Shown: positions 13,290 through 25,489, counted from the first letter of the stretch. The stretch: DNA of 64,000 bases from Diogma glabrata (GCA_963693315.1 OY856187.1:382591460-382655459); one strand, 5' to 3'. Notes: a model not told the origin generated them from the letters alone. Made by a program: numbers and translations.

Positions 13290-13590
13290 AGATGGCGGAT
13301 CTAAGATGGCGGACCATATTTTAAAAACTCAACCGTTTTATACCAAATTTAGTGTATAGGGGAGTTTTCGAGGTTGCTGAATACTATTTTAATGTCAGAA
13401 TTCTAAAACTCTGCATTTTAAGATGGCGGATCTAAGATGGCGGACCAAATTTAAAAAAATCAACCGTTTTACACCAAATTTAGTGTATAGGGGGTTTTCG
13501 AGGTTGCCGAATACGATTTTAATGTCAGATTTCTAAAACTCTACATTTTAAGATGATGGATCTAAGATGGCGGATCTAAGATGACTGATA
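13290..13590. repeat. Tandem unit of about 127 bp in the left arm
   Basis: Two consecutive units are present. Each starts with AAGATGGCGGATCTAAGATG, continues through CCAAATTTAGTGTATAGG and a TTTTCGAGGTTGC block, and ends in AATGTCAGA.TTCTAAAACTC. The right arm holds only about one unit, so the arms differ by unit number. Confidence 0.75.
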
Positions 13591-13776
13591 GCAAAGCTGA
13601 GGGCAAATTTCTAACAATTCCCAAATCAAGAAAATGATTTCTGTTAATTCTGATGTTAATAATGTTAATTCTGATGTTATTCTGATTCATTTTTAATTTT
13701 CTTTTATTGTTTTATCAACTTTTTAATTTGTTTTGTTTTTTGTGCATTTTTTGATTTTTTTTTATAATTTTTAATA

Positions 13777-14240
13777 TTATTTCTCACTTTGTTTAAGAAT
13801 AATTTGTAGTTGACAATATTTCAGATGCATCAGAGTACATATATGCATTAAGGTTATTGTTTGAGGATACCTTGAAAGCATGTGCTTTGGCAATGTTAGA
13901 AACGGTTGGTGCAGTGGAAAATCTTTTTGCCAGTTTTCTATGAGTTCTATCATAATCTGTTTTAGTATAGTGAAAAAATGTGACATTAGGGAATTTATTT
14001 TTAGCCCAGTTGAAAAGTTCAGTAGAGCTTAGAATAAAATCATTCCCTTTATCTTGCAAGCTAGATTTTGTTGCCAGGTTTTTTAATATTGCTGATAGTC
14101 CGTCAACACTTCCCTTTCCATGTGCTGTAGCATTATTATGCCATCCTGCCTCTATGCCAAAATCATCTTTGTGGTTCACTAAATTGACCATCTGGTACCG
14201 ATTTTTGAACTGCTGCCTTGCTCCGTCTGACACATAGAAA
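13777..14240 (-). pseudogene. Transposase C-terminal fragment, arthropod DDE-like family
   Basis: An open stretch of 146 residues on the minus strand starts SDGARQQFKNRYQMVNLVNH, continues through ATAHGKGSVDGLSAILKNLA, and ends at 13796. The family pattern is YFSDGAxxQYKN, then HxxxTSHGKGxxDGIGGTxKR; I recognise it from its frequent occurrence in arthropod genomes. It matches the better preserved transposase remnant at 33327-34545 in this window. Everything upstream of the SDGA motif (the DNA-binding part and the first catalytic block GDFxENY) is missing, so the copy is dead. The element may belong to the Sola group, but that name is a suggestion. Confidence 0.6.
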
Positions 14241-15079
14241 ATTTTTATAATTTTGTGACAATTTTTTTATATCAGATATAAGATTCTAAAGTATTAACTA
14301 ACTTAGATAGGATGTAAAAATCATTTTTACTAACGGAAATATTTTTTTACATTTTTCCATCCATCCCATCTGGATTTGCGAATTGTCAGAAATCTGCCTT
14401 CTACTTTGCTATCAGCAAAAAATCACTGCATACGCGAAATTTGGTATAGACGGCTTGATTTTTTGAAATTTTAATCCTTCATCTTAAAATGTAGAGTTTT
14501 AGAAATCTGACATTAAAATCGTAATCAGCAACCTCGTAAACCCCCCTATACACTAAATTTGGTATAAAACGGTTGATTTTTTAAAATTTGGTCCGCCATC
14601 TTAGATCCGCCATCTTGAATTCCAAAATTCTACAGACGGACTCGTGATCAGCGACACCACAAACCCCGCCCAAACCAATTTTGTGCAATGTTTGGAGGAA
14701 AATATTTGATTGTTATCACCCTCTCAGCTATATCCGTTTTTGATACGCTATCTTGAATCCACCATGTTGAATTTCACCAGCTTATCATATCAAACTAGAG
14801 CCATTCTTGGCCAACAATTTGAGAAACAAAAACAATGATATTGGATGAAAAAAAATTTTTTCACGAACATTTTTATCTGAAGACTCGAATTTTCTTGGAT
14901 TTCTAGCCGCAATTGTGAGCCGCCATTTTGACATTTCCAAAACCGCCCAACGGAACCAGATGGCGGATTCTAAAACGATAATTTTAAGTTCAAATTCAGT
15001 AAAATTTATCAAACGGCATTTTGGTCAGAGCGTTGTTAAGTTTGACAAAGAACGTCCCCTATATGATTCAGTTCCTTGA

Positions 15080-15195
15080 CATAATTTGTATTTAATGTAT
15101 TTGGCGATTGGGTGTTGAGTGACCGAACAGTTAAGTAGTTGAATTTGAACTCGAAGCACCTGGGTTCGATTTCTATTTAGGAACAATCTACACTG
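15080..15195 (+). repeat. tRNA-derived SINE relic
   Basis: The stretch around GAGTGACCGAACAGTTAAGT is followed after a tRNA-like interval by CACCTGGGTTCGATTTC, a B-box-like GGGTTCGATTTC. The layout is that of a tRNA head. The ends do not pair into a good acceptor stem, so a SINE relic or tRNA pseudogene is the likeliest reading. It lies immediately outside the inverted-repeat transposon. Confidence 0.35.
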
Positions 15196-15199
15196 TGGT

Positions 15200-17530
15200 T
15201 TTCTCAATTAACTAAAAGTCCGTCAATGCTGATAAATTGGAAAAATCACTCTCCCATATAAATAATAGTCGATTAAATTCTGTTTTCAAGTAAAACGCAA
15301 CAATATTCTTAGATCAAATCCAGTACTATATGGTGTTGTATTCTATCAACTCCTGAAGGCAGATAATTTACATAAAAATCGTTTTGTCACGGTTCTGGTT
15401 GCTACTGCAAAATTCGTTACATGAATCAATCGTAATTTATCCATACACCTAAATACTAGAAGTGATTCTGAACTGGTTTGATAAGTGTGTTAAGATTTGT
15501 CCGCGATAACCAATGCTGGTCTAAATTTGCTTCCTTGACCTATATTTATTATAAAATAAATACTACTACAGCCAAAAATAATTTGGAACACCATACACAA
15601 CGAATCACCCATCAAAAAATTAAGTATTAAAAAATTCTCTTTTCCCGATGGTGACTTTGAAATTTTACCCAAAATTAATGAAATCCGGCTCGTTGGACCA
15701 TACTTTTTCATTTTAGTTATTATTGCGGAACTTTTTTTTATATTTCTCGTTCTTTAAGTATACACCAACGTATTTCTTCTGTTTCCGAGAAGAAAGACGA
15801 GAATCATTTTTCTTGTTTAAGTATCAAAGTGAGATAAACAACATGACCAAGTCAAATTAACATCGTTAAGTAATTAAAAAAACTTGTTTTTAAAAAATTT
15901 CGAAAATTTATACCTTATCTGCTTTACACTTTTCCTTTTAATTTGAACACAAAAAAAATCAATTTGCATTGCAATCAGGGAATTAAAAACTTCAATATTG
16001 TTAAAAATAAAAACATTCCAGTCTACAAATTACAAAACATGTCGATGATATAATGAAAAAAAAACATTGTTGAAACAGCAAACACTGTAGAAAATGGGTA
16101 GATGATTATAAAAAAAAAACAGATAATAAAACTTAAAAATGAAAAATGACAATGGAAAACGGTGATGAATATTTGTTTGGTCGTTTTCAATTTAGATATT
16201 TCTATTCGACATAATAAAAAATAAAATTGCTGGTATGAAAATATGAAAATAAAATAAAAATTTTAGTCGGAAAACACAATTGAAATGTACAAAATATTGC
16301 TTCAGGTAATTTATATTTGTAAACCAAAAAAATCTTTAAAACACATAGAAAATAGATAATTAAAATTGTTGCAATGGAATGCAAAAGGAAATGCCCACAC
16401 TTGAAGACTAAACATGTATTTATATTTTATTACGTGTATTCGTCTATTGATTCACACGATAGACTGTTAAAATTGAAAAAAATCATTTCCAATTTTTTAC
16501 TGTTTTTCCCAATTTTTTCACATTTTCCACGAAAAAATAATAAATGAAAAACTAACTAAATTTTAGTTTCACTCCAAATCAAACTTATTTTTTTTTGTCC
16601 GTTATTATTATTGAATTTAATTTTTTTGTCTATCAATAAAAAAAAAATCGATAAAAGCTTTAATAAATTTATTTAAAAAAAAAATAAACTCCCCTTGCAT
16701 TTATTCGCGTTATAGCATAAACGGTAGAAGCGATAGATACATAGATAGATAGATAGCGTTGGATTTATCGTTCTTGTCAACAACTGAAAACCCGATGTGG
16801 GTTTTATTTTTTAAAACAAGAAAAAATATTAAATATTTGGTCGACTGTGTCAAATTTGTAATGGAAAAGAAACATGTGTTCAATTGTTGTTTGTAATTTG
16901 AATAAAAACATTGAAAGAAATAATGGATTTTATTTTAATAAAAAAAATGTAATAATAACAATAAAATTGTCATAAAAAATATATTGATTATATATTTGGA
17001 ATTTCATATAACAGGGACCCAACTGCACGGTTCGACAAATTATTACTTTAATATGATATGAAATCAAGAAAAGATCAATTTAATAAGTAACACAACATTA
17101 TTTTAACAGATTTGGCCATAGAAATCGCTAGGAAAAAATTGAACAGCTACGTAAAAGTAAAAGTAAAGCAACAACATACATGGCTATCCAATAGATTGTA
17201 TAATGGTGTAACAAACAGACAGTTTACTACCCGAGTTTCAAATTCCATTTTACGTAAATAACCCTGAAATAAGTTAAAGCTACATCAACATCTGTCGAGA
17301 ACTAAATTAACACAAATGTTTAAAAACATGGTATTGCTTGTAAAAATTCAAATCAAGTAGGAATTGAATATATAAAAAGATGGACAAGTGCGAATATAAC
17401 TCGCTCGTCGAGGCTTCCGTGTATATAATATTCTACGAGAATACGTCTCAATAACACAATTTTAGGAATAAACCCAAAATAGTGCCTTTGCAAAATACAA
17501 AAAAAATTGTTTTTGACTAGAAAAAAGCCG
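15200..17530. other. AT-rich sequence, no gene recognised
   Basis: AT-rich sequence with A runs and a short GATA run at 16742-16756. No gene or RNA is seen, and nothing here recurs in the window. Confidence 0.55.
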
Positions 17531-17534
17531 CCGT

Positions 17535-18765
17535 TCATATGAATTTCCACTCTCAACCTCCTCCAAATAACATTTTAAATGATAAACCAACCGCTATAAT
17601 TGTCATCCAATTTTTACAACATTTCCTATAAACGTAAATTTTTATAAATTCTTTCTTTAAAGTTAAAGTTCAAAGTTAAGGGAGGACAGGAAATTTTTTT
17701 CCCGCTTTTGAAAATAAGTCGAAAACTGTTTTTTCGAAAATTACAAAAAAAATTGGGTTGGACTAGAAAAAAATTCACCTTGCATATGTCACTCGTCATA
17801 TGCAAGGTCAAGGTCAAAAACACTCGTCAAGGTCAAAAATATTTTTTTTCAAAATTTTACCAATTAACATTTTAAAAGATGAGCTGACCGCTGTAGTTTT
17901 CATTCAATCTTTACAACATCTTCTATAACCGTGAATTTTTTTTTTTTGGGTAATGTTTGAAGTTAAGGGTAGAGGGCATGAAAAATTTTTGACGTTTTTG
18001 AGAATAAAACTGTGCTTCTGAAAGTTACCAAAAAAATTGGTTTGGACTGGAAAAAATTCACCCTTTCATATGACACCCCACTCGTCAAGGTTAAAAATAA
18101 TTTTTTTCAAACTTTCCATCCTCAAAGCCCTCGAAATAACATTTTAAATGATGAGCCGACCGCTATAGTTTTCATCCAATCTTTACAACTTTTCCTAATT
18201 TTCTATAAACGGAAATTTTTTAAATTTTTTCTTTAGTGATGTTTGAAGTTATGAGGGAGGACAGCAAATTTTTTTCACGCTTTTGCAAATAAGTCGAAAA
18301 CTGTGCATTCGAAAATTACAAAACAATTTGTTTGGACCAAAATTTCCATCCTCAACCCCCGCAGATTATCATTTTAAATGATGTCCCCCGACCGCTGTAG
18401 TTTTCATCCAATGTATACAACATTTTCTATAATCGTGAATTTTTTTAAATTTCTTTTTGGGTAATGTTCAAAGTAAAGGATGGAGGGCATGAAAAAATTT
18501 GGACATTTTTGAGAATAAGTCGAAAACTGTCCTTCCGAAAGTTACCAAAAAAATTGGTTTGGACTAGAAAAAAATTCACCTTTTATATGACACCCACTCG
18601 TCAAGGTAAAAAATAGTTTTTTTTTAAATTTCCACCCTCAACCTCCTCCAAATAACATTTTAAATGATGACCGCTATGGAAGGGAATTTTCTCATTTTCG
18701 AAAATAAGTCGAAAACTATTCGAAAATTACAAAAAAAAATTGTTTGTGACTAGAAAAAAGTTCAC
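17535..18765. repeat. Satellite-like array, units of about 240-300 bp
   Basis: About five diverged units are present. Each contains a CCACTCTCAACC-type block, AATAACATTTTAAATGAT, GACCGCTATAGTTTTCATCC, CTATAA.CGTGAATTTTTT, GGAGG(A/G)CA.GAAATTTTT, AATAAGTCGAAAACTGT, AAATT(A/G)CAAAAAAAATTG, then a TCATATGACACCCACTCGTC block. The anchor AACATTTTAAATGAT recurs near 17566, 17868, 18138, 18378 and 18652. The units are not coding in any consistent frame. Confidence 0.85.
17777..17808. other. Perfect 12-bp-stem hairpin within the array
   Basis: ACCTTGCATATG and CATATGCAAGGT flank the loop TCACTCGT. This occurs in only one unit of the array and looks like a local inverted duplication of the CATATG...ACTCGTCAAGGTCA block. 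Confidence 0.8.
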
Positions 18766-19135
18766 TTCCCAGCATGCTTTCCAGCTACTCACCATCGCTT
18801 GGCGTAGTTACAAAGTGCTATGGATCCTTTTTTCCTACTTCCATTACAATTTTCCTGAAGCTTTCAGTTCTAGTTATTTTAACCTTCTGTGTATAAGTTT
18901 TATGAAAGCTACGATAAGTAACCTGCTTTAGCAGCCTCAAATCTGGATACCTTTATTACTTCGGTTTTTGATATTCGCTTCTTAACCGTTCTACCTCTTT
19001 TTCGAGATGGCATAGATCATTAGTCCACCAGTTTTCCCAATATGTTTGTACGGAATTAGATTTACATGGTATGACATCTTCACAGGTATGGCTTTAGCAT
19101 GATGGCAGATTTTCCACAGGTATAGCGTAGGTGTT
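18765..19135 (-). pseudogene. Decayed LINE linker between endonuclease and RT
   Basis: Minus-strand translation across frames gives WWTNDLCHLEKEVERLRSEY, then SFHKTYTQKVKITRTESFRK and VMEVGKKDP. This is the order WW..EL..L..EV.R....Y, Y...I..AK..SWR.F and DPWG that sits between the endonuclease and the reverse transcriptase in jockey/R1/I-type LINEs. Stops and frameshifts are present, and neither the endonuclease nor the RT is recognisable next to it. It is a short fragment sitting between two satellite-like arrays. Confidence 0.5.
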
Positions 19136-19379
19136 TGTTTGTGTTTTCAATAATCACATTATTAAATTGTTCTATTAGGGTTCCCTTTTTTTATACGGAA
19201 CACTATTGGTGAGAGTACAATGTGTTTTTCACATTATCTCGATTATCTCGTGAACCATTAATCCGATCAACTTAAAATGTGAGGTGCTTATAAAACTAAC
19301 CTATCCACACAAGATGGCGGGTTAAAAAATAAATAAAGTTGTGTTCGATTGTTTTAAAGAGGTACGAATAAACCCTTTG

Positions 19380-20643
19380 AAAACATACATTTTTTTTATC
19401 GAGACGAGTAGGGTATCATATGAAAGGGCTTGATTTCAGCATTATTTAAAAATATATTTTGGAATTTTACACCTCACCATGTTTTGTATAATTTTGAAAA
19501 ATGACGTTTTCTGGATGTTTTATTACCCCGATTAACTCCGACCCTACTTCATGGAAAATCTTGAATTATATTTGGAATGATAGAAAAATGAGTAGGTTTT
19601 TAATGAAAAATATAGAAAAGTGTCAGATACTCATAACTATATTAATAAAAGGGTGGGAATGTTAAGGGGTAAAAACATCATTTAAAACTAGGTCGAGTGG
19701 GGTGTCATTTGAAAGAGCACTTGATTTTAGAAATATTGCCATTTTTTTAGAATTTTGCAATGCATAGTTTATGAATTATTATCAATAAAGTGACACAAAA
19801 AGTTGGTCCCCCTTTGCATTTCGACCCTAATTAACAGAAAAATTTGAAAAAATTCACAGAGACAGGAAGTTTGGTAAACTCTGAATGAAAATTATAGCGA
19901 ACTCTCAAATAATTATATTTTTGTGCTTTTAAGGGATTGGGGTGGGAAAGGGTGAAAAACACTTTTTTGACCCAACCGAGTGGAGTGTCATTTGAAAGAG
20001 CACTTTTTTAGAATTTTGAGTTATTCTAAAAAATGAGCGAATTCCAGACCGACCTCCTCCCCCCCCCCCCCCCGCCCTACGTTTCGACACTGATAGATAT
20101 AAAAAATTGAAAAAATTCACAGAGACAGGAAGTTTGCTATATTTTGAACGAAAATTATAGCGAACTTTCAAATAATTATATTTCTGTGTATTTAGGGGAT
20201 GGGTGGGGAGGGTAAGGAGGGTAAAAAAAACTTGTGTTGACCCAAGCGAGTGGGGTATCATTTGAAAGAGCACCAAATTTCCAAAACATCGCAATTTTTT
20301 TTAGAATTTTGCGGTACACAGCTTTTGAGTTATTCTAAAACATGTGCAAATTGCAGACCGCCCCCCCCCCTACGTTTCGACACTGATAAACAGAAAAAAT
20401 TGAAAATATTCATAGAGACAGGAAGTTTGCTATATTTTGAACGAAAATTATAGCGAACTCTCAAATAATTATATTTCTGTGTGTTTAGGGGATGGGTGTA
20501 AGGAGGGTTATATATATTGTAGATATATTTTGTATTGTAGATATATTTATGATATGTGATATATTGTAGATATATTTTGTAGAATTTTGCGATGAACAGT
20601 TTTTTAGTTATTGATAAAAAAGTGCCATTTTAACTGTATATAT
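19380..20643. repeat. Second satellite-like array, units of about 270-300 bp
   Basis: The units contain GAGTGG.GTGTCATTTGAAAG, a TTTTAGAATTTTGC block, CC.TTTCGAC.CTGAT..ACA, CACAGAGACAGGAAGTTTG and GAAAATTATAGCGAACTCTC. Good copies start near 19690, 19978 and 20246, with more diverged ones before and after. Two units carry poly-C runs (20061-20074 and 20361-20370). The array resumes at 22500 beyond the hAT element. Several short open frames cross it, but none is consistent between units. Confidence 0.85.
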
Positions 20644-22493
20644 TAGTGATGTGTCGGTCGTAAACGACCGAAGTTAATTGAACGGATCACTTCAGTGAAC
20701 CACGACTGATCGTTCAGTAATGAAAGAAACGTCGTTCGTCGGTCACTAACTTTTTATGTACTATTGACATTTTTTTTTTATGTGCAATGAACGTCTTTTA
20801 GTTAGTATATAATATAATGGCAGCAGTGTTAGTTAACAATTAACATCATGCAAACTTTTTCGAAATCCATATGTTAAATTAAAAACGTAGTTTTGGATTT
20901 AAACATGATTTCAATAACACACCTCAAATAAACCTTCAATAAAAAGTAATAATGCACCTCCAATATCACTTCGTCTTCAAATTTTCATTACGATCAAATT
21001 TTGATTCCGATCATTGTGATATGCGAATTTGTTTTGCTCCTCTCAAACATTTATTCATAATATTCAACAACTTCGCATAAAAAAGTGACCTGAAAAAATG
21101 TATCTAACGAACAATACCATATACATTATACATTTATTAAAATCATAAATAGAAAAAAAAATATTCTAACGAAAATTTTATCATAAAAACCAAAAACTGA
21201 ACGGTTCGAATTTACTAATAAACAAAACAACACGCCCGCCAAAAGGCCAAAAGAAATGACCTGCGTATAAAACGAATTAGCTCACAAAAAATATTGTAAT
21301 GAAAAATTTATCATAAAGAACAAAAACTGAACTCGTTCAGCTCGTTCACCTCGTTTACCTCGCACCTCGTTCAGCTCGTTCCCCTCGTTCAAGAAATAAG
21401 CAAAACACAAAATGATAAAATAAACAAAATTAAATATAAGTTCGTTCGAAAAAGAAAGAATGATTATAAAGAATGAAAAAATGCCATTTTTGAAGAAAAT
21501 ATAAATCCTATTTAAAAAAAAAAGAAATGGATTTCATTCAACTTTTACAAATTATGAATAATTGTGAAATGAAAGTGGAAAAAAATTGATTATAAAGATG
21601 ATTGTTTGTATATATTAATTATTAATGAATGATTATAAAAAAAACACATTTGTTTGTACATATACATATCTATATGTATTTAAATTGTTTTTATTATTAT
21701 TTTTAATTTTTGTTAGTGGATAATTACTAATAATAGAATTAATTTCATTTAAGTTTTTCAGATTTAATTTAATTTTGTATGCAATATTTGCTGTAAAAAA
21801 AAATTGTTTGTTGTACCTTAGCTAAAGCTTTAGTTAAAAATTAACAATTTACTACATGTCAGGACTTAAACATTATATTTCTTATTCTATAGTCAATAGT
21901 GCAATTTTGTTTTTAATAATGTTTTTTCCTTAAATCGATATATAAAATGGATGAGGATTTTTTTTTTTGAATGTTAATTAGAGGATAAGATGTTAGAGTT
22001 AGACTGTATGGTTCTTTAAAATGAGATTGCAATATGTAATAAAAGAGAATCCTTTAAGACAAACGGTAGAAAACAAACAAATACAGGGTGGCTTAAAATA
22101 GTAGATGAACTATAGTATAAACCCTGTATAGATTTTTATGCAATGATTTATTAATATTTTTAAATAAATTACATTAGTATATGAGCAATATTTTTTTTTA
22201 ACGGAAGAGGCTTTCTTCTTTATTTCGCTACTCATCCTCTTTGCAAAAAGTTTTGAATACCCTTCGCAACTTTTTAGACGGATTGGTCTTAGATTTATGG
22301 GGATTGTTGCTTGTTAATTAGGATGTGGTTCTTGACCTATTAACGAGGCATTTTTATTATTATTTTTGACTAAAATATTTAATATTTTTGCAAGTGACCG
22401 ATTGAACCAAGACCGATGTTTTTAAATTGGTCAGTGCAAATGATCGATCCGGTCTGAACGGATCGCTAATTTAGCTGAGGTTACCCATCACTA
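20644..22493. mobile_element. Non-autonomous hAT element, TSD GTATRTAT
   Basis: The left end reads TAGTGATGTGTCGGTCG. The right end, reverse-complemented, starts TAGTGATGGGTAACC; such TAGTGATG tips are typical of hAT elements. The 8-bp flanks are GTATATAT (20636-20643) and GTATGTAT (22494-22501), identical at 7 of 8 positions. Near both ends there are GATC/GACCGA clusters (AACGGATCACTTCAGTGAAC on the left, GGTCTGAACGGATCG on the right). About 1.85 kb of AT-rich filler without a transposase lies between them. The flanks on both sides belong to the satellite-like array, so the insertion is younger than the array. Confidence 0.8.
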
Positions 22494-22565
22494 GTATGTA
22501 TACCACCCTATATTTCGACGCTGATTTATAGAACAAATATTCCCAATTTAAACCATTAAAATACT
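22494..22565. repeat. Continuation of the second satellite-like array
   Basis: The stretch ACCACCCTATATTTCGACGC and CTGATTTATAGAAC matches the CCCCTACGTTTCGACACTGA block of the array units at 20370. It shows that the hAT element split a unit. Confidence 0.6.
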
Positions 22566-22752
22566 GGTTAAATCTTTCTTTAGTTAACATAAACAGCTAT
22601 GGATAAGATTTAACCTCAAGTAACATTTTTGATCAATGTAGATGTGATTGACATTTACTATTGACGTCTACGATTAAACATTTATTCTCTTATGCGTCCA
22701 TAGTCTGGCGATATAAAGACTTTACAACATAACTTTATGTCATTTATTTTTG

Positions 22753-23113
22753 ACTAGGAAGGCCCGGCGTGCTTCGCTACGCTTATAAATAAAGTTTTTG
22801 CGTAGACATTTTGTTGACGTAGAAGCAATGATTTCAAAAAGTGGTAACGAGAAATGCTAGCATATAATTTTTAATTTTTCTTTTTAAATATATGAATGAA
22901 AAATAATCAGAACTCTAGCTGATCAGTTCGGATATATGAAAAATTAGCGATCAAATAAGTTTTCAAGTAAGCTTTAATAAAGTAAGCAAAATTAAAAATT
23001 ATATACTAGCATTTCTCATTACCACTTTTTGAAATCATTGCTTCTACGTCAACAAAATGTCTACGCAAAAACTTTATTTATAAGCGTAGCGAAGCACGCC
23101 GGGCCTTCCTAGT
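22753..23113. mobile_element. Palindromic repeat with inverted Helitron-like tails, copy 1
   Basis: Both ends carry the same tail: on the right, GCGTAGCGAAGCACGCCGGG followed by CCTTCCTAGT; on the left, its mirror. The tail folds as GCGT-a-GC, loop GAA, GC-ACGC, and is followed about 10 bases later by CTAG and then T. That is the form of a Helitron 3' end (hairpin, then CTRR, inserted before T). The inner arms share CATTTTGTTGACGTAGAAGC and the rest of about 110 bp. The left arm extends further than the right one. No target duplication is visible, as expected for Helitrons. The plain alternative is a TIR-type MITE. It truncates the helicase gene that lies to its right. Confidence 0.65.
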
Positions 23114-24700
23114 TAATTTTAAAGCATGAATAGAACACATTGAAATTTCATCTATAATAATGATTGATGCATTATTAATATATGTGCCATGTACACTGTT
23201 TGGAGTTATATTTGGCATTGAATTCTCTAATAATGGATTTGGTAATTTGAAAACATTATGCAAAGTTCGCCCCCCAATCAAAAGAGTTGATGCAATACCA
23301 CTGAAGGCAGTTACAATACACGAAAGATTAAGTGAATTAAATTTATGAATGATTGCCGTTTGAACAAAAGTTTTGCCACAACCTGCATGAGCTGTCAAGA
23401 AAAAAAGCTAAAGCATTCGGAGGAACATTCAAACCACAGATAAATGCAAATAATTGACGAAACTGTTTTGGTGATTGAATTTCTGAAGCTTCAAGTAAAC
23501 ATTCACGCTATTCATTATCATTTGTTGCAATACCTCGAGCTTCACATGCTGCAACAAAAGTAGGGTAGGGTACACCTTCATACATACGTAGATCAAAAAA
23601 AGATTTTGGACCACGAACATGCAACAGAAGTAAACGCATATGAAACAATTCTATATCTTTTGGAGTAACCATATATAATCGAGCAACAACTTTATCAGCC
23701 CCACGTTGTCTTCTTTTCCACGATTTACTTTGGTCATACCAAACATAATTAATTCTGTATACAAAAACTCATTAGCTAAATTATCAATGGAATTCAAATG
23801 GAAAAATGCTAACAATTTTGTTCTTGATACATTTGCGACTGTGCCAGCCACATTACCATTCCTGATATAAACATTTTGTCTATTAGGCAAATGACAATCA
23901 AGTCGAATAATTGTATGAGATTGAAAATGCATTGGAAATTCAAATATGCGCCAAGCAGCTTCAGTCGAACCAACATACCGTCCATTCAAAAAATCTTGAA
24001 TTTCATTTCCCACAATCGCATCATCATTATATTCACTGCATTCTCTCCATTCACTCTCAATTCAACATTGGCAGAATCATACTCTTTATATACATACTTG
24101 TAAACATATTTCACACTTTTAACAGTCGTACATATTTCCACGTTAATATGACAATTGAATTTTGCAAGAAGATAAATATTATACGGAACAACATATCTAT
24201 TATCAAGAGATGCACCACGTACATCAACACTCATACCATTATCACGTCGACGGTACAAAGGATAACCATTCACATATTCTTTAATATTTTCAGAAAAAGG
24301 TTTTGGAAAATTATTACTACATTTACCACTCTCATACAAACAGAATTGGGATTTAGAGCACCACATGGTTCATGCATCATATGACGTTTCACATATTCAT
24401 GTAATTTAGGAAAAAGAATGGGATCAGGGATTTCAGTACATACAAATTTATTAATCATTTCATTTCCATCAATTCTATCTTCATCTGACAAATTTAACAA
24501 AATTCATCATTTTTAAAAAAAGCAACCACATCAGTTTGAACAGCATCATTAAAACGACGAATATCACATTCTCTGTTAACTTTTATAACCATTGACACAT
24601 CAGCAGTAACATTCTCAGGTCTTTCACAAAATTCATGCATTGATTTGAAAGAACGAACAAAAGGATTCACACGATCTAACTCAAAACCTATCTTACGCAT
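23078..24700 (-). pseudogene. Broken Helitron Rep/helicase gene
   Basis: Minus-strand frames give the Helitron protein in order. NPFVRSFKSMHEF and a DIRRFND block (24494-24700) are the N-terminal part. EIPDPILFPKLHEYVKRHMM plus HEPCG (24270-24500) follows. YPLYRRR...VVPYN and FNCHINVEICTT with KYVYKYVYK (23986-24366) give the paired-tyrosine block of the Rep nuclease. GRYVGSTEAAWRIFEF and CHLP (about 23870-24010) open the helicase region. LLHVRGPKSFFDLR (23560-23640) continues it. AHAGCGKTF (Walker A) and IIIDEISM (Walker B) lie at 23130-23400. The segment that should hold Rep motifs 1 and 2 (including the HUH histidines) is missing at about 24500. Residues before Walker A also appear lost. 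The end is cut by the palindromic repeat, whose sequence supplies the final residues RKARRASLRL. It is non-functional. Confidence 0.85.
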
Positions 24701-24724
24701 AAGAAAAGATTCGAAATGAAATTT

Positions 24725-25060
24725 AAAACATAGAAAAACAATATGTACGTTTATTCACATTCAAAGAAATAAATATACTAACAGCTGAGAAAAAATTAAA
24801 TATAAAAAAGAATAACAAAATAAAGTTTTAAGTTTCGTTTTTGTTGTTCGTTGTTCGATAGCAAATATATTTTTATATGTATGTAAACTTATAATGCATA
24901 TGTATAGAAAAAGTTTTCCGTATATAATAACTTTTTTATTTATGATCCGATTTGTTTGAATCCGGATCCGAATATAGGTTACACTAATATCAGTTAGCTG
25001 TGAAAATTTCAAATGAATCCATCTGCGAATAAAAAAGCCTAATGCTCCACAAAGTTTTAA
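24725..25060. other. No feature recognised
   Basis: AT-rich sequence upstream (minus strand) of the Helitron gene. The Helitron 5' end could not be located. Confidence 0.5.
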
Positions 25061-25067
25061 TCTAGCG

Positions 25068-25252
<185 letters not shown>

Positions 25253-25405
25253 ATAATCTAGCGTATTAATATATAAGAAGATATTGTGTTCGTTTACATT
25301 CACGGAACCCTTGGCGAGCGAATTTTATTCGCACTTGTCCGACTTGTTTTTGAATTGACACCAGAAAAAAAATGACATATTTATTTCTAATTTATTTCTG
25401 TGCAT

Positions 25406-25480
25406 CGAATCTCGAGTCAAAAGCTCCGCCTGACTGTCCGACATAATTTATATATTGTATGTTTCTGTATTTTCTTTCAA
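25406..25480 (+). repeat. 75-bp direct repeat, left copy
   Basis: The segment runs from GAATCTCGAG to TATTTTCTTTCAA and contains CTGCCTGACTGTCCGACATA (here CCGCCTGACTGTCCGACATA). A close copy lies at 26819-26892 in the same orientation. It may mark the two ends of a decayed element about 1.4 kb long, but no boundary or target duplication is clear. Confidence 0.7.
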
Positions 25481-25489
25481 AGTGTTTTC

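Larger units (their letters stand above)
12836..15058. mobile_element. DNA transposon with about 600-bp inverted repeats
   Basis: The arms (about 12847-13560 and 14440-15057) are near-perfect inverted copies from CTTTGTCAAACGTAACAACG inward. Each includes the block CAAAATGGCGGCTCAC and AAGATGGCGGA motifs. A transposase remnant lies between them on the minus strand. The direct repeat CTATATGAT occurs just outside both ends (12827-12835 and 15059-15067). If that is the target duplication, the left end is 11 bp longer than the right one. A 4-bp reading (CAAT and CTAT, one mismatch) immediately outside GG(G)A tips is also possible. The arms each carry the same 75-residue open frame, a consequence of the inverted repeat and not a gene. 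Confidence 0.75.

Noticed and set aside
24000..24400. Plus-strand frames of up to 157 residues
   Set aside because: Antisense shadows of the Helitron Rep/helicase gene.
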